This document shows, piece by piece, positions 26,535 through 35,530 of a stretch of DNA of 64,000 nt. The notes beneath the pieces were generated by a model that saw nothing but the letters and a program-made list of their open reading frames with translations, had not been told where the DNA came from and made no database searches. The stretch lies in assembly GCA_005502805.1 (NCBI GenBank), contig SCMY01000005.1, forward strand, positions 186,001 through 250,000, in the 5' to 3' direction. This DNA is from Rhizobiales bacterium 2SD. GTDB taxonomy: Bacteria > Pseudomonadota > Alphaproteobacteria > Rhizobiales > Beijerinckiaceae. Numbering within the stretch: the stretch's first letter is position 1; every line of letters begins with the position of its first letter. The translations under genes were made by a program, and so were the position numbers.

Positions 26535-27286
26535 GCACGAACTCCGCGATCAACGTCGACAAGCTCAACGTCTCCTTCGGCGACTCGCATGTCGTGAAGG
26601 ACCTCTCCTTCGCGGTCGAGCCAGGCGAGAGCTATGGCATCGTCGGCGAATCCGGCTCGGGCAAGTCGACCGTGCTGCGCGTGCTCGCCGGCCTCAACCG
26701 CGACTGGAGCGGCGAGGTCGACATTCTCGGCAAGCGCCAGCCCAAGATCCGCGACAAGGCCTTCTATCGCGCCGTCCAGATGGTCTTTCAGGACCCCTAT
26801 GGCTCGCTGCATCCGAAGAAGACCGTCGACGACACCCTGGCTGAGCCACTCGCCATCCACGGCATCCGCGACGCCGAGACGAAGATCAGCCGCGCTCTGC
26901 AGGATGTCGGCCTGCCGGCCTCCTTCCGCTTCCGCTATCCGCACCAGCTCTCCGGCGGCCAGCGCCAGCGCGTCGCCATCGCCCGCGCCCTCGTGCTGGA
27001 GCCGACGATCCTGCTGCTCGACGAGCCGACCTCGGCGCTCGACGTCTCGATCCAGGCCGAGGTGCTGAACCTGCTGCAGGCGCTGCGCCACGAGCGCAAG
27101 CTGACCTATATCCTGGTCAGCCACGACCTCGCCGTCGTCGGTCATATGTGCGAGCGTTTGCTGGTCATGCAGTTCGGCCGCGGCGTCGAGGAGATGACCG
27201 CCGCGACGCTCGCCGCCCGCGCGCCGCAGACGGCCTATGCCCAGCAATTGCTGACGGCGAGCGAGGGTTTCAGGCGGGCGGGCTGA
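26531..27286 (+). CDS. ABC transporter ATP-binding protein (DppF/NikE-like)
   Basis: A 251-residue ATPase with Walker A GESGSGKST, signature LSGGQRQR, Walker B ILLLDEPTSALDV and H-loop SHDLAVVGH. Short like its partner. An ATG at 26522 is also in frame; 26531 gives the usual ATGA coupling. Last gene of the importer operon; substrate unknown. Confidence 0.9.
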   Translation: MSTNSAINVDKLNVSFGDSHVVKDLSFAVEPGESYGIVGESGSGKSTVLRVLAGLNRDWSGEVDILGKRQPKIRDKAFYRAVQMVFQDPYGSLHPKKTVDDTLAEPLAIHGIRDAETKISRALQDVGLPASFRFRYPHQLSGGQRQRVAIARALVLEPTILLLDEPTSALDVSIQAEVLNLLQALRHERKLTYILVSHDLAVVGHMCERLLVMQFGRGVEEMTAATLAARAPQTAYAQQLLTASEGFRRAG

Positions 27287-27363
27287 GACAAGGCGTCATG
27301 CTCGGGCCTGACTTGAGCATCTCAAGCCGGAGGAGGCTTCGGTCGGCGCCCTCTTGTCCTGAG

Positions 27364-27397
27364 ATTCTCGGGTCTGCGCTTCGCTCCGCCCGAGAAT
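27364..27397. repeat. Palindromic element, possible dispersed repeat
   Basis: ATTCTCGGG (27364-27372) and its exact reverse complement (27389-27397) flank a 16-base loop containing CGCTTCGCTCCG. It lies alone in the 218-bp gap between the importer operon and zwf. It looks like short palindromes that recur in rhizobial-type intergenic DNA; only one copy is in this window. It could also terminate the ABC operon, though no T-run follows. Confidence 0.5.
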
Positions 27398-27504
27398 GAC
27401 GGCGTCCCGCCATCCCTGCGCCCAAAGCGTTTGGCAAGCTGCATGCTTGGTCGCATTGTCGTCGCAGGATTCGGTTCGACTGAACCGATCAGGAGTATGC
27501 CGCC

Positions 27505-29013
27505 ATGGACGCCATCGCTGAACGCCTGCTGAAGCCGGAGGCTGCGCCGGAGCGCACGCCGGTACCGCCCTTCGACCTGGTGATCTTCGGCGCCGGTGGC
27601 GATTTGGCCCTGCGCAAGCTGTTCCCGGCGCTGGCCCAGCGCAACGAGGAGGGCGTGCTGCCGGAGGAGAGCCGTATCATCGGCATCGTCCGCAAGCAGG
27701 AGGATGTCGAGGGCATCCCCAACGAGATCGCCAGCAAGCTCGCCGCCGCTGGCCTGTCGCCGGATCGCATCGCCGCCTTCCGCCGCCGCCTCACCATGGT
27801 GCTGCTCGATGCGGTCAAGCCCGAGACCTATGGCGCGCTGAAGCAGGCGCTCGGCGACTCCCAGCGCGTACGCTCCTTCTATCTCTCGACGCCGCCCGAC
27901 CTGTTCATCCCGATCTGCGAGAATCTCGCAAGCTCCGGCATCCTGACACCGACCTCGCGCGTCATCCTGGAGAAGCCGCTCGGCCGCGATCTCGCCTCGG
28001 CGCGCGAGATCAACGACGCCGTCGCGCGCATCCTGCCGGAGAGCCGGACCTACCGGATCGATCATTATCTCGGCAAGGAGACGGTGCAGAACCTCCTGGT
28101 GCTGCGCTTCGCCAACACGCTGTTCGAGCGCTCTTGGTCGAGCCGCGACATCGACAATGTCCAGATCACCGTGGCCGAGACGGTCGGGCTCGAATCCCGC
28201 GCCGGTTACTATGACAAGGCCGGGCATCTGCGCGACATGGTGCAGAACCATGTATTGCAGCTGCTCTGCCTGTTCGCGATCGAGCCGCCGAACCTGCTCG
28301 AAGCCGATGCGGTCCGCGACGAGAAGGTGCGCGTGCTCAAGGCGCTCAGGCCGATCGTCGGGCCGGATGTGCAACGCCACACGGTCCGCGGCCAGTACGG
28401 GCCCGGCGTGATCGACGGCCAGCGGGTCAAGGGCTATGCCGAGGAGCTCGGCCATGTCAGCGGCACCGAGACCTTCGTCGCCATCCGCTGCGAGCTCGAC
28501 ACCTGGCGCTGGGCCGGCGTCCCGATCTATCTGCGCACCGGCAAGCGCATGGCGCAGCGCTATTCCGAGATCGCCGTCACCTTCAAGCCGGTGCCGCATT
28601 CGATCTTCGGCCGCGCGCCCGGCTGCGAGGAGCTCTACGCCAACCGCCTGATCATCCGGCTTCAGCCCAATGACGGCGTCCAGCTCCAGCTGATGATGAA
28701 GGTGCCGGGCTCCGGCAAGCTCAAGGTCGTGCCGCGCCAGCTCGATCTGCGCTACGAGACCGCCTTCGACGTGCGCACGCCCGACGCCTATGAGCGCCTG
28801 CTCACCGACGTGATCCGCGGCGACCAGACCCTGTTCATGCGCCGCGACGAGGTCGAGCAGGCCTGGACCTGGGTCGATCCGATCCTTGCCGGTTGGCAGG
28901 AGTACTATCCGCAGCCGCATCGCTACGCCGCCGGCTCCTGGGGCCCGTCGCAATCGATCGGTCTGATCGAACGCGATGGCCGCTCCTGGGCCGATCCGGA
29001 GTTCAGCGAGTGA
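27505..29013 (+). CDS. zwf: Glucose-6-phosphate 1-dehydrogenase
   Basis: Oxidises glucose-6-phosphate to 6-phosphogluconolactone with NADP+ (or NAD+). The 502-residue protein has the coenzyme motif GAGGDLALRKL at residues 29-39 and the substrate/active-site motif RIDHYLGKE at about 184-192, whose His187 binds the sugar phosphate. AGGAGT lies 8 bases before the ATG. Its stop overlaps the pgl start (GTGA), so the first two oxidative steps are coupled. Confidence 0.96.
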   Translation: MDAIAERLLKPEAAPERTPVPPFDLVIFGAGGDLALRKLFPALAQRNEEGVLPEESRIIGIVRKQEDVEGIPNEIASKLAAAGLSPDRIAAFRRRLTMVLLDAVKPETYGALKQALGDSQRVRSFYLSTPPDLFIPICENLASSGILTPTSRVILEKPLGRDLASAREINDAVARILPESRTYRIDHYLGKETVQNLLVLRFANTLFERSWSSRDIDNVQITVAETVGLESRAGYYDKAGHLRDMVQNHVLQLLCLFAIEPPNLLEADAVRDEKVRVLKALRPIVGPDVQRHTVRGQYGPGVIDGQRVKGYAEELGHVSGTETFVAIRCELDTWRWAGVPIYLRTGKRMAQRYSEIAVTFKPVPHSIFGRAPGCEELYANRLIIRLQPNDGVQLQLMMKVPGSGKLKVVPRQLDLRYETAFDVRTPDAYERLLTDVIRGDQTLFMRRDEVEQAWTWVDPILAGWQEYYPQPHRYAAGSWGPSQSIGLIERDGRSWADPEFSE

Positions 29014-29699
29014 GCGCGGCCGGCCCGCTCGTCCGCCATCGCTTCGAGACGCTGGCTGACGCCTCCGAGGCGCTGGCCGAAGCGGTCGCGATCCGGCTGC
29101 GTGCGCTGGTCGCGCAGCAGGGCAGGGCGCTCATCGCCGTGCCCGGTGGCACCACGCCGGCTCGCTTCCTGGCGGCGCTCGGCGCGCATGAGCTGCCCTG
29201 GGAGAGCATCACGCTGATGCCGACCGACGAGCGCTTCGTCGCGCCCGACGATCAGGCCTCGAATGAACGCATGGTCAGGGCGGCCTTCGCGCCGCTGCGC
29301 AATGGCCGGACCCCGTTCGTCTCCTTCCACAATGCCGGCGACGATCTCGCCGCCGCGACGGCGAGCCTTGATCGTGTCCTGAAGGCCCTGCCGCCGCTCG
29401 ATATCGTCGTCAGCGGCATGGGGGCGGATGGACACATCGCTTCGCTTTTCCCCGGCGAGACGGCGGCGCTCACTGCGCCGGCATCCATCCATGCCGTTGC
29501 TGCAAGCCCGCCCGACCTGCCACCGCGGCTCTCGCTCTCGCCGGGTAGGCTGCAGGGCGCCGGCTATCTCGCCCTGCTGATCTCGGGGCAGGAGAAGGAC
29601 CGGGTGCTGGCTTCGGCGGCCGAACTGCCGGCGGCCTTCCCGGTCGGCCTGCTGCTTTCGCGTCCGCAGGGGCTCGACGTCTACTGGGCCAAGGCGTAA
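29010..29699 (+). CDS. pgl: 6-phosphogluconolactonase
   Basis: Hydrolyses the lactone made by Zwf to 6-phosphogluconate. The 229-residue protein is of the DevB/NagB-fold type, with VPGGTTPARFL, LMPTDERFV and SGMGADGHIASLFPG. It begins at GTG 29010, which overlaps the zwf stop by four bases. Earlier in-frame starts lie inside zwf. In many related genomes edd follows; here eda does. Confidence 0.93.
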   Translation: MSAAGPLVRHRFETLADASEALAEAVAIRLRALVAQQGRALIAVPGGTTPARFLAALGAHELPWESITLMPTDERFVAPDDQASNERMVRAAFAPLRNGRTPFVSFHNAGDDLAAATASLDRVLKALPPLDIVVSGMGADGHIASLFPGETAALTAPASIHAVAASPPDLPPRLSLSPGRLQGAGYLALLISGQEKDRVLASAAELPAAFPVGLLLSRPQGLDVYWAKA

Positions 29700-29724
29700 G
29701 CGAGGCGCGAAAGGAATCCTGCCG

Positions 29725-30369
29725 ATGTCGATCGCTCCCGAAATCGCCCGCCTGAAGGCTTGCGGCGTCGTTCCCGTGGTCGTCATCGACGAGGCCGAGA
29801 TCGCCGTGCCGCTGGCGGAAGCCCTGCTCGCCGGCGGCATCGATGTGATCGAGATCACGTTGCGCCGTCCGGCGGCGATGGCGGCGCTGGAGGTCGTGGC
29901 CAAGGAGGTGCCGGGCATCCTGCCCGTCGCCGGCACGGTGGTGACGTCGGCCCAGGCCGCCGAAGTCCACAATGCCGGCGCGCTCGCCGTGGTCAGCCCG
30001 GGCTTCACCGAGAGCGTCGACGAGGCGATGAAGAAGACCGGCCTGCCCTGGCTGCCGGGCGTCGCCACGGCCTCCGATTGTATGCGCGCCGTCTCGGCGG
30101 GCCGCCTGACCTGCAAGTTCTTCCCGGCCGAGCAAGCCGGCGGCGTCGCGGGCTTGAAGGCGCTCTCCGGTCCGTTTCCGCAAATGCAGTTCTGCCCGAC
30201 CGGCGGCGTCTCGCTCGCCAATCTCGGCAACTACCTCGCGCTGCCGCAGGTGATCTGCGTCGGCGGCTCCTGGCTCGTACCGGCTGATGCCGTGAAGAAC
30301 CGCGACTGGGCACAGGTGACGAAGCTGTCGCGCGAAGCTCGCGACAAGGTCGCGGAGCTGCGCGGCTAG
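29725..30369 (+). CDS. eda: KHG/KDPG aldolase
   Basis: Class I aldolase that splits 2-keto-3-deoxy-6-phosphogluconate into pyruvate and glyceraldehyde-3-phosphate. In the 214-residue protein the Schiff-base Lys131 (LTCKFFPAEQAGG) and the catalytic Glu43 (VIEITLRRP) are visible, with the phosphate-binding FCPTGGVS. AAGGAA precedes the ATG. It follows pgl by 25 bases; edd is absent, so 6-phosphogluconate dehydratase must be elsewhere. Its stop codon overlaps that of the convergent DUF2239 gene. Confidence 0.94.
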   Translation: MSIAPEIARLKACGVVPVVVIDEAEIAVPLAEALLAGGIDVIEITLRRPAAMAALEVVAKEVPGILPVAGTVVTSAQAAEVHNAGALAVVSPGFTESVDEAMKKTGLPWLPGVATASDCMRAVSAGRLTCKFFPAEQAGGVAGLKALSGPFPQMQFCPTGGVSLANLGNYLALPQVICVGGSWLVPADAVKNRDWAQVTKLSREARDKVAELRG

Positions 30370-30929
30370 TCCTCGCTCTGCACCGCGCTCCAGGCCAGTT
30401 CCTGCGCATAAGTGCGGATGTCGGCCGGCCAGCCCGCGGCCTGCCGGAAGAAGCCGACCTCGTCATTGGCGAAGAGCGCGCGCGTCGCCTCCTCGAAACC
30501 TGGCAGATTGCCGGCGAGCGCGTTCATGAAACGGTAGGTCGCCTCGCGGGCGATGCGCCCTTGCGTCGCGCCGCGATCACCGCGCCTGGCTTCGTCGATC
30601 AGGCGTCGCAGCGCCTGCGAGGCGCCGCCCGGCTGTGCCGACAGCCATTCCCAGTGACGCGGCAGCAAGGTCACCTCGCGCGCGACCACGCCGAGCTTCG
30701 GCCGGCCGCGTCCGCGCGGCTCGTCGCCCAGCCGCGCCACGATCTCGGCTGGCGTGCCGCGCAAGTCGAGGTCGACCACCCGTCCGGTCGCATCGTCGAA
30801 GGTCAGCAGCGTCGCGTCGGGGCGCTCGCTGAGGCGTTGCCGCACGGCGAGTGCGACCTCGGCCAGGCGGCCGCGGGCCAGGATGCTGTTGCCGTCGAAG
30901 GCGGTGGAAAGGCGGTCGGCGTCGGACAT
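30366..30929 (-). CDS. DUF2239 family protein
   Basis: A 187-residue soluble protein that I recognise as DUF2239 by GRGRPKLGVVAREVTLLPRH and the following HWEWLSAQPGGASQALRRL. An N-terminal half gives a small beta region (TAFDGNSILARG) and the C-terminal half is helical. Function unknown. The conserved central basic motif and the helix resembling ribbon-helix-helix or DUF1778-like sequences might indicate nucleic-acid binding; this is a guess. AGGAACC precedes the ATG. It is divergent from a GIY-YIG gene across a shared 20-bp dyad, and convergent with eda, sharing a CTAG stop overlap. Confidence 0.8.
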   Translation of the reverse strand: MSDADRLSTAFDGNSILARGRLAEVALAVRQRLSERPDATLLTFDDATGRVVDLDLRGTPAEIVARLGDEPRGRGRPKLGVVAREVTLLPRHWEWLSAQPGGASQALRRLIDEARRGDRGATQGRIAREATYRFMNALAGNLPGFEEATRALFANDEVGFFRQAAGWPADIRTYAQELAWSAVQSED

Positions 30930-30980
30930 GATCGGTTCCTGAGTGATGCAATAAAATACCCGGATAAAAATACTTGAGTC

Positions 30981-31000
30981 AATATTGCCCGGGTGATATT
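30981..31000. promoter_or_regulatory. 20-bp dyad between divergent DUF2239 and GIY-YIG genes
   Basis: AATATTGCCCGGGTGATATT is symmetric at 16 of 20 positions (AATAT..CCCGGG..ATATT). A related half-site, AAATACCCGG, lies at 30954-30963. The surrounding 60 bp are strikingly AT-rich for this genome. It is a likely operator or regulator site for one or both genes. Confidence 0.5.
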
Positions 31001-31028
31001 TGCCGCGACCTCATTGAAGGAGGGCGCG

Positions 31029-31364
31029 ATGCGTCACGAGGACAGGAAGGTCGCCGTCGCGGCCTATAAGGAGCGCAAGGTCGTCGCCGGCATCTATCTG
31101 CTGCGCTGCCTTGCGACCGGCGAGCTCTGGGCCGGGCAGGCGCCGGATCTCTCGACGATCCGGAACCGCGTCTGGTTCACGCTGCGCCATGGCAGTCATC
31201 GCCGGCGAAAACTGCAGGCGGCCTGGAACGCACATGGCGAGAGCGCTTTCGCCTTCGAGGAGATCGAGCGGCTCGACGAGAGGGCGCTGGAGGCCGGCCG
31301 CGAGCGCGTCATGAAGGCGCGGCTGGCGCATTGGTGCGCGGAACTGGGAGCGGAGGCCGTGTGA
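31029..31364 (+). CDS. GIY-YIG nuclease family protein
   Basis: A 111-residue single-domain protein. GIY is present at the first strand (VVAGIYLLRC) but the second half of the motif reads WAG in place of YIG (GELWAGQAPDL); the helix with the usual catalytic Arg (IRNRVWFTLRHG) and a Glu-containing FAFEEIERLDE follow. Family members cut DNA; several small ones are uncharacterised. GGAGGG lies 5 bases before ATG 31029. It is divergent from the DUF2239 gene. Whether the substituted motif is active cannot be told. Confidence 0.78.
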   Translation: MRHEDRKVAVAAYKERKVVAGIYLLRCLATGELWAGQAPDLSTIRNRVWFTLRHGSHRRRKLQAAWNAHGESAFAFEEIERLDERALEAGRERVMKARLAHWCAELGAEAV

Positions 31365-31399
31365 GGTCGGGAGGCGGGCGGCCGAAGCGCCGGGCAGGC

Positions 31400-32956
31400 T
31401 CAGCGGGCTTCGGGCCCGACGCGATACAGGGCGAACCGGGCGCCCGATGCGACAGGCTCCAGAAGCGGCGAGCGAAGCGCCCCTCCCCTAGGATTGACCA
31501 GAAGCAGGTAGTCGAAGTCGCGCGTCCAGTTCCTGACATAGCCGAGGTCGTCGGGGGGAACGGCACCGCCCGCATAGGCCTGCAGCAGGTCCCAGGGGAT
31601 CGCCGCGCCCTCGAGCAGTTTCAGGTGCTGGACCGAAGGATGGGGCCGCAGCGGCTGCTTGCCGGGCGAGGTGAAGAGGGTCGGCACGAACGCGTCGCGC
31701 GTATGAACGGCGAGCGTCGCTGCGTGGTACATCGGATAGTCAAGGAGATCGGCAGGCGGGTCTTCCTCTGCGCCGAGTCCTGCCGGGAGCAGGCGCGATC
31801 CCGATGGAATGCGCTCGATCGCCGCGATCAGGGCACGATACTCAGCGCGGTAGCCCAACTGGACGACGATGGCGAAGCCGGCATTGGCCAGGCAGGCCAG
31901 GACGAGCACTGCGCCGAATATCCGGGCGGTTTGTGCGCGCGGGAAATGCGCGGCGGCGAAGGCGGGCAGGATCAGCAGCGCTGCGACCAGGATGCGGCCA
32001 TCGACGAAGGCCGTGTCGAAGAGCCTGAACGGCAGCGCCAGGAAGAGCAGCGCAAAGCCTGCGGCCAGCCAGGGGCCCGGACCGACGAGACGAAGCCGGC
32101 CGCGCGTGAAGGTGAGGCAGAGCGGAATGGCGAGAAGCAGCGTCAGCGCCAGCGAGACTTCGCGGCTCCAGCCGTTCAATATGCCCAGCCAGAACAGCTT
32201 GGCGCCTGCGGACCAGCTCGTGCCGGCCCCGCCGATCGCGCCGCCGCCGACGCCGGCCAGGGCTGCGACCGCGATCGCCGGCACGGCCATGCCAAGGAAC
32301 AGAATGGCGGTTCGGCGCAGCGGCGGGGCCTCTTGCTTCAGGCGCCAGAGCTCGATCATGCCGATGGCGAAGCCATAGATGCCGAGCGCGAACAGATGCG
32401 CGAAATAGAGGGCCACGACCGCGATCGCATGCACGGCGAGGCGTAAGCGGAGCCGGTGGTCGGCGAGCCATATCCAGCTCGCCAGGGCGAACAGGGCAAG
32501 GCCGAGAGCGAACTCGAAGTTCACGAAGCCGAAGGCGAACGGCGTCGCGTAGAGCAGCAGGCAGGCGATGACCGAGGCGGCCAGTGCGCTGCCGCCGGCC
32601 GCTGCGGCAAGGGTTGCGGCGCCGCCGATGATCAGGGCCTGCGAGGCGAGATAGAAGGCTTTCGTCGCGGCCTCGACGCCGATCCAGCGCGCGACCGGCG
32701 GCACGATCATATCCATGGCCAGATTGGCATAGGGCGCCCAGACGACCTGGTAGAGCGGATGTTCCAGGGTGGTGCCAGCCCGGGCGAGGATCGACATGCG
32801 GGCGAGGTGGTTCGGGTAGTCCACCATCGCCGGAATTTCGGCGAGCAGCACCGGCAGCATGCAGAACGCAGCCAGGCAGGCCAGCGCTGCCCAGTTGCCG
32901 AGCGAGGTTGGTACAGAGGCGGGGCGAACAAGCGCCGGGGCGGCGGGGGCGGGCAT
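31400..32956 (-). CDS. Large polytopic membrane protein, GT-C-like topology
   Basis: A 518-residue protein with about eleven to thirteen hydrophobic helices. The first periplasmic loop reads EIPAMVDYPNHLARM, with an Asp where GT-C glycosyltransferases (PMT, Alg-type) keep their catalytic acid. The last 130 residues are a soluble periplasmic domain. A lipid-linked sugar transfer role is possible but not shown; I do not recognise a named family. It stands alone, leftward, convergent with the GIY-YIG gene. Confidence 0.7.
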   Translation of the reverse strand: MPAPAAPALVRPASVPTSLGNWAALACLAAFCMLPVLLAEIPAMVDYPNHLARMSILARAGTTLEHPLYQVVWAPYANLAMDMIVPPVARWIGVEAATKAFYLASQALIIGGAATLAAAAGGSALAASVIACLLLYATPFAFGFVNFEFALGLALFALASWIWLADHRLRLRLAVHAIAVVALYFAHLFALGIYGFAIGMIELWRLKQEAPPLRRTAILFLGMAVPAIAVAALAGVGGGAIGGAGTSWSAGAKLFWLGILNGWSREVSLALTLLLAIPLCLTFTRGRLRLVGPGPWLAAGFALLFLALPFRLFDTAFVDGRILVAALLILPAFAAAHFPRAQTARIFGAVLVLACLANAGFAIVVQLGYRAEYRALIAAIERIPSGSRLLPAGLGAEEDPPADLLDYPMYHAATLAVHTRDAFVPTLFTSPGKQPLRPHPSVQHLKLLEGAAIPWDLLQAYAGGAVPPDDLGYVRNWTRDFDYLLLVNPRGGALRSPLLEPVASGARFALYRVGPEAR

Positions 32957-33068
32957 AGGCGGACGTTGGAACCTGACAATCTCAGGACCAGACTACGCGC
33001 GAATCGTATACATCCTGTTCGATGCGGAGCTCGCCGTCCGGTTCCTGACCAGCTAAGCGGGTAAAGCG

Positions 33069-34172
33069 CTAGCGTAGCCGCTCCACCACCAGATCCGCGA
33101 TCGCCAGCGAGCTCGTCAGGCCGGGGCTCTCGATGCCGAGCAGGTTGACCAGCCCCGGTACGCCGTGCACCGCCGGCCCGTCGATGCGGAAATCCGGCAT
33201 CGGCTCGCTCGGTCCATGCAGCTTCGGCCGGATGCCGGCATAGTCGGCGACGAGCGCATTGTCCGGCAAGGCGGGCCAATAGGTCCGGATCGCCGCATAG
33301 AATTTTTCGGCGCGAGCGGGATCGACGATCAGGTCCTGGTCGCTCTCGACCCATTCGACGTCGGGGCCGAACTTGACGCGGCCGGCCATGTCGATGGTGG
33401 CATGGATGCCGAGGCCGGCCGCTTCCGGCACGGGATAGACCAGGTGGCTGAAGGGCTGCTTGCCGAGCAGCGAGAAGTAGTTGCCCTTGGCGAAGGACTG
33501 CTTCGGCACATGCGCAGCCGGGAAGCCGTCGAGCTTGCCGAGCAGGCGCGGGGCGCCATGTCCAGCCGCGTTGACCACCGTGTTGGCGCTATAGGTCGCC
33601 GGGTCCTCGCCGCCGAAATCGACGCTGAAGCCGTCGGCCTCGCGACGCCAGGCCAGGATCGGCGTGTTCAGCGCCAGCGAGCCGCCGGCCGCTTCGCATT
33701 CGCCGAGCAGCGAGAGCATCAGGGCGTGGCTGTCGACCACGCCGGTCTCGGGCGAGAGCAGGGCGACCTCGCAGGTCACCTCTGGCTCCAGCGCCTTGGC
33801 CTGCGCACCATCAAGCCAGCGTAGTGAGGTCACCCCCGAGGCCTCGGCGCGGGTCGCGATCGTCTCCAGCGCAGGGCGCTGGCCGGCATGGGTGCCGACG
33901 ATCAGCTTGCCGCAGGCTTTGTGCGGCAGGCCGCGTTCGCTGAGATAGGCGTAGAGGAGCTTGCGCCCCTCGACGCAGACCCGGGCCTTCAGCGAGCCCG
34001 GCGGATAATAGATGCCTGCATGGATGACCTCGCTGTTGCGGGCCGAGGTCTGCGTGCCGATGCCGTCAGCGGCCTCGGCGATCACGACCTCGCGCCCGGC
34101 GAGCGCCAGCGCGCGCGCCGTCGCGAGGCCGACGACGCCGGCCCCGATCACCAGGCAATCGATGTCGCTCAT
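33069..34172 (-). CDS. FAD-dependent oxidoreductase, L-2-hydroxyglutarate-oxidase-like
   Basis: A 367-residue DAO-family flavoenzyme. The dinucleotide-binding [15 protein letters not shown] is at the N-terminus, followed by [21 protein letters not shown], a hallmark of L-2-hydroxyglutarate dehydrogenase/oxidase (LhgO/YgaF) and related 2-hydroxyacid oxidases. The likely reaction is oxidation of an L-2-hydroxyacid to a 2-oxoacid. Its ATG overlaps the stop of the M20 amidohydrolase by four bases, so the two are coupled. Confidence 0.8.
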   Translation of the reverse strand: MSDIDCLVIGAGVVGLATARALALAGREVVIAEAADGIGTQTSARNSEVIHAGIYYPPGSLKARVCVEGRKLLYAYLSERGLPHKACGKLIVGTHAGQRPALETIATRAEASGVTSLRWLDGAQAKALEPEVTCEVALLSPETGVVDSHALMLSLLGECEAAGGSLALNTPILAWRREADGFSVDFGGEDPATYSANTVVNAAGHGAPRLLGKLDGFPAAHVPKQSFAKGNYFSLLGKQPFSHLVYPVPEAAGLGIHATIDMAGRVKFGPDVEWVESDQDLIVDPARAEKFYAAIRTYWPALPDNALVADYAGIRPKLHGPSEPMPDFRIDGPAVHGVPGLVNLLGIESPGLTSSLAIADLVVERLR

Positions 34173-35344
34173 GCCGAGCGCTGCGGCATCGCCATCTCGA
34201 CCAGGCTCGCCCAGTAGGTCATGCCCACGGGAATCGCCTTGTCGTTGAATTCATAGGCGGGGTGGTGCAGCCCGGCGGACTCGCCATTGCCCATGAAGAT
34301 GTAGGCGCCGGGGCGCTCCTCCAACATGAAGGAGAAATCCTCCGAGCCCATGGTCGGCGGCACGGTGGTGTCTATCGCCTCCTTGCCGAAGGTGCTCTTG
34401 GTCGCGCTGGTGACGAAGTCGGTCTGGCCGGCATGGTTGAAGGTGACCGGATAGCCGCGCTCGTACTCGATCTCGAACTTCAGGCCGAAGGCCTGGCAGG
34501 TGCCGGTGACGATCTCGCGGAAACGTTTCTCGGCGAGGTCGCGCATCTCCGGCGAGAGCGAGCGCACCGTGCCCTTGATCACCGCATGCTGCGGGATGAC
34601 GTTGAAGGCTTCGCCGGCCTGCAGCGCGGTGACCGAGACCACGACGGAATCGAGCGGGTCGGCATTGCGCGAGGCGATCGTCTGCAGCGAGGTGACGATC
34701 TGGCAGGCGGAAACCAGCGGATCGATCGTCTCGTTCGGCTTGGCGGCATGGCCGCCGCGGCCTTCGAGCTTGATCAGGAAGCGGTCGGCCGCCGCCATCA
34801 TCGGCCCCTTGCGGATGGCGAACTGGCCGATCGGCAGGCCGGGCATGTTGTGCAGGCCGTAGACCTCCTGCACGCCGAAGCGCTCCATCAGCCCGTCCTT
34901 GCACATCTCGCGGCCGCCGCCGCCGCCTTCCTCGGCCGGCTGGAAGATCACGATCGCGGTGCCGTCGAAATCGCGGGTCTGCGCCAGATACTTGGCGGCG
35001 CCGAGCAGCATGGCGGTGTGGCCGTCATGGCCGCAGGCGTGCATCTTGCCGGCCACGGTCGAGCGGTGCTCGAGATTGGTCTCCTCATGGATCGGCAGCG
35101 CGTCCATGTCGGCGCGCAGGCCGATGACCTTGCCGGAATCCCGGCCCTTGCCCTTGATCACGCCGACCACGCCGGTGCGGCCGATCCCGGTGACGACCTC
35201 GTCGACTCCCCACTCCTTCAGCTTGTCGGCGACGATGCCGGCGGTGCGCTGCACGTCGAAGAGCAGCTCGGGATGGCGGTGGAAGTCGCGGCGGATCGCG
35301 CTGATCTCGGGCTCGATCGCGGCGATGAGATCGGATTTGGGCAT
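34169..35344 (-). CDS. M20 family amidohydrolase (hippurate-hydrolase-like)
   Basis: A 391-residue zinc peptidase-family enzyme of the M20D type. Metal ligands are visible in [10 protein letters not shown] (Cys104, His106), PAEEGGGG and the C-terminal GSEDFSFM; a dimerisation domain sits between. The family removes acyl groups from amino acids (hippurate, N-acetyl amino acids, auxin conjugates). ATG 35344 has GAGG 5 bases upstream; the frame is open to 35425 without support. Coupling with the FAD oxidoreductase suggests one catabolic route: deacylation then oxidation, substrate unknown. Confidence 0.86.
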   Translation of the reverse strand: MPKSDLIAAIEPEISAIRRDFHRHPELLFDVQRTAGIVADKLKEWGVDEVVTGIGRTGVVGVIKGKGRDSGKVIGLRADMDALPIHEETNLEHRSTVAGKMHACGHDGHTAMLLGAAKYLAQTRDFDGTAIVIFQPAEEGGGGGREMCKDGLMERFGVQEVYGLHNMPGLPIGQFAIRKGPMMAAADRFLIKLEGRGGHAAKPNETIDPLVSACQIVTSLQTIASRNADPLDSVVVSVTALQAGEAFNVIPQHAVIKGTVRSLSPEMRDLAEKRFREIVTGTCQAFGLKFEIEYERGYPVTFNHAGQTDFVTSATKSTFGKEAIDTTVPPTMGSEDFSFMLEERPGAYIFMGNGESAGLHHPAYEFNDKAIPVGMTYWASLVEMAMPQRSA

Positions 35345-35530
35345 GGTGTCCTCGACAGGTCGCGGCTTTGCAGGAAACGGGTTGCCAAGCGCGCAGGCTA
35401 GCCCGGAGGCATGCATCCTGTCCAAGCCGATTGCGGCATGAGGGGTGGGAGGCTGGCGAATGCGTCACGCCGCCTGTCCACATCGCTGCGAAAGGGTTAA
35501 GAGCGGCGGGGCCGGAGCGTGTCGCTCCCG

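Noticed and set aside
27322..28953. A 543-codon minus-strand open frame opposite zwf
   Set aside because: Antisense shadow with low-complexity composition; zwf is certain.
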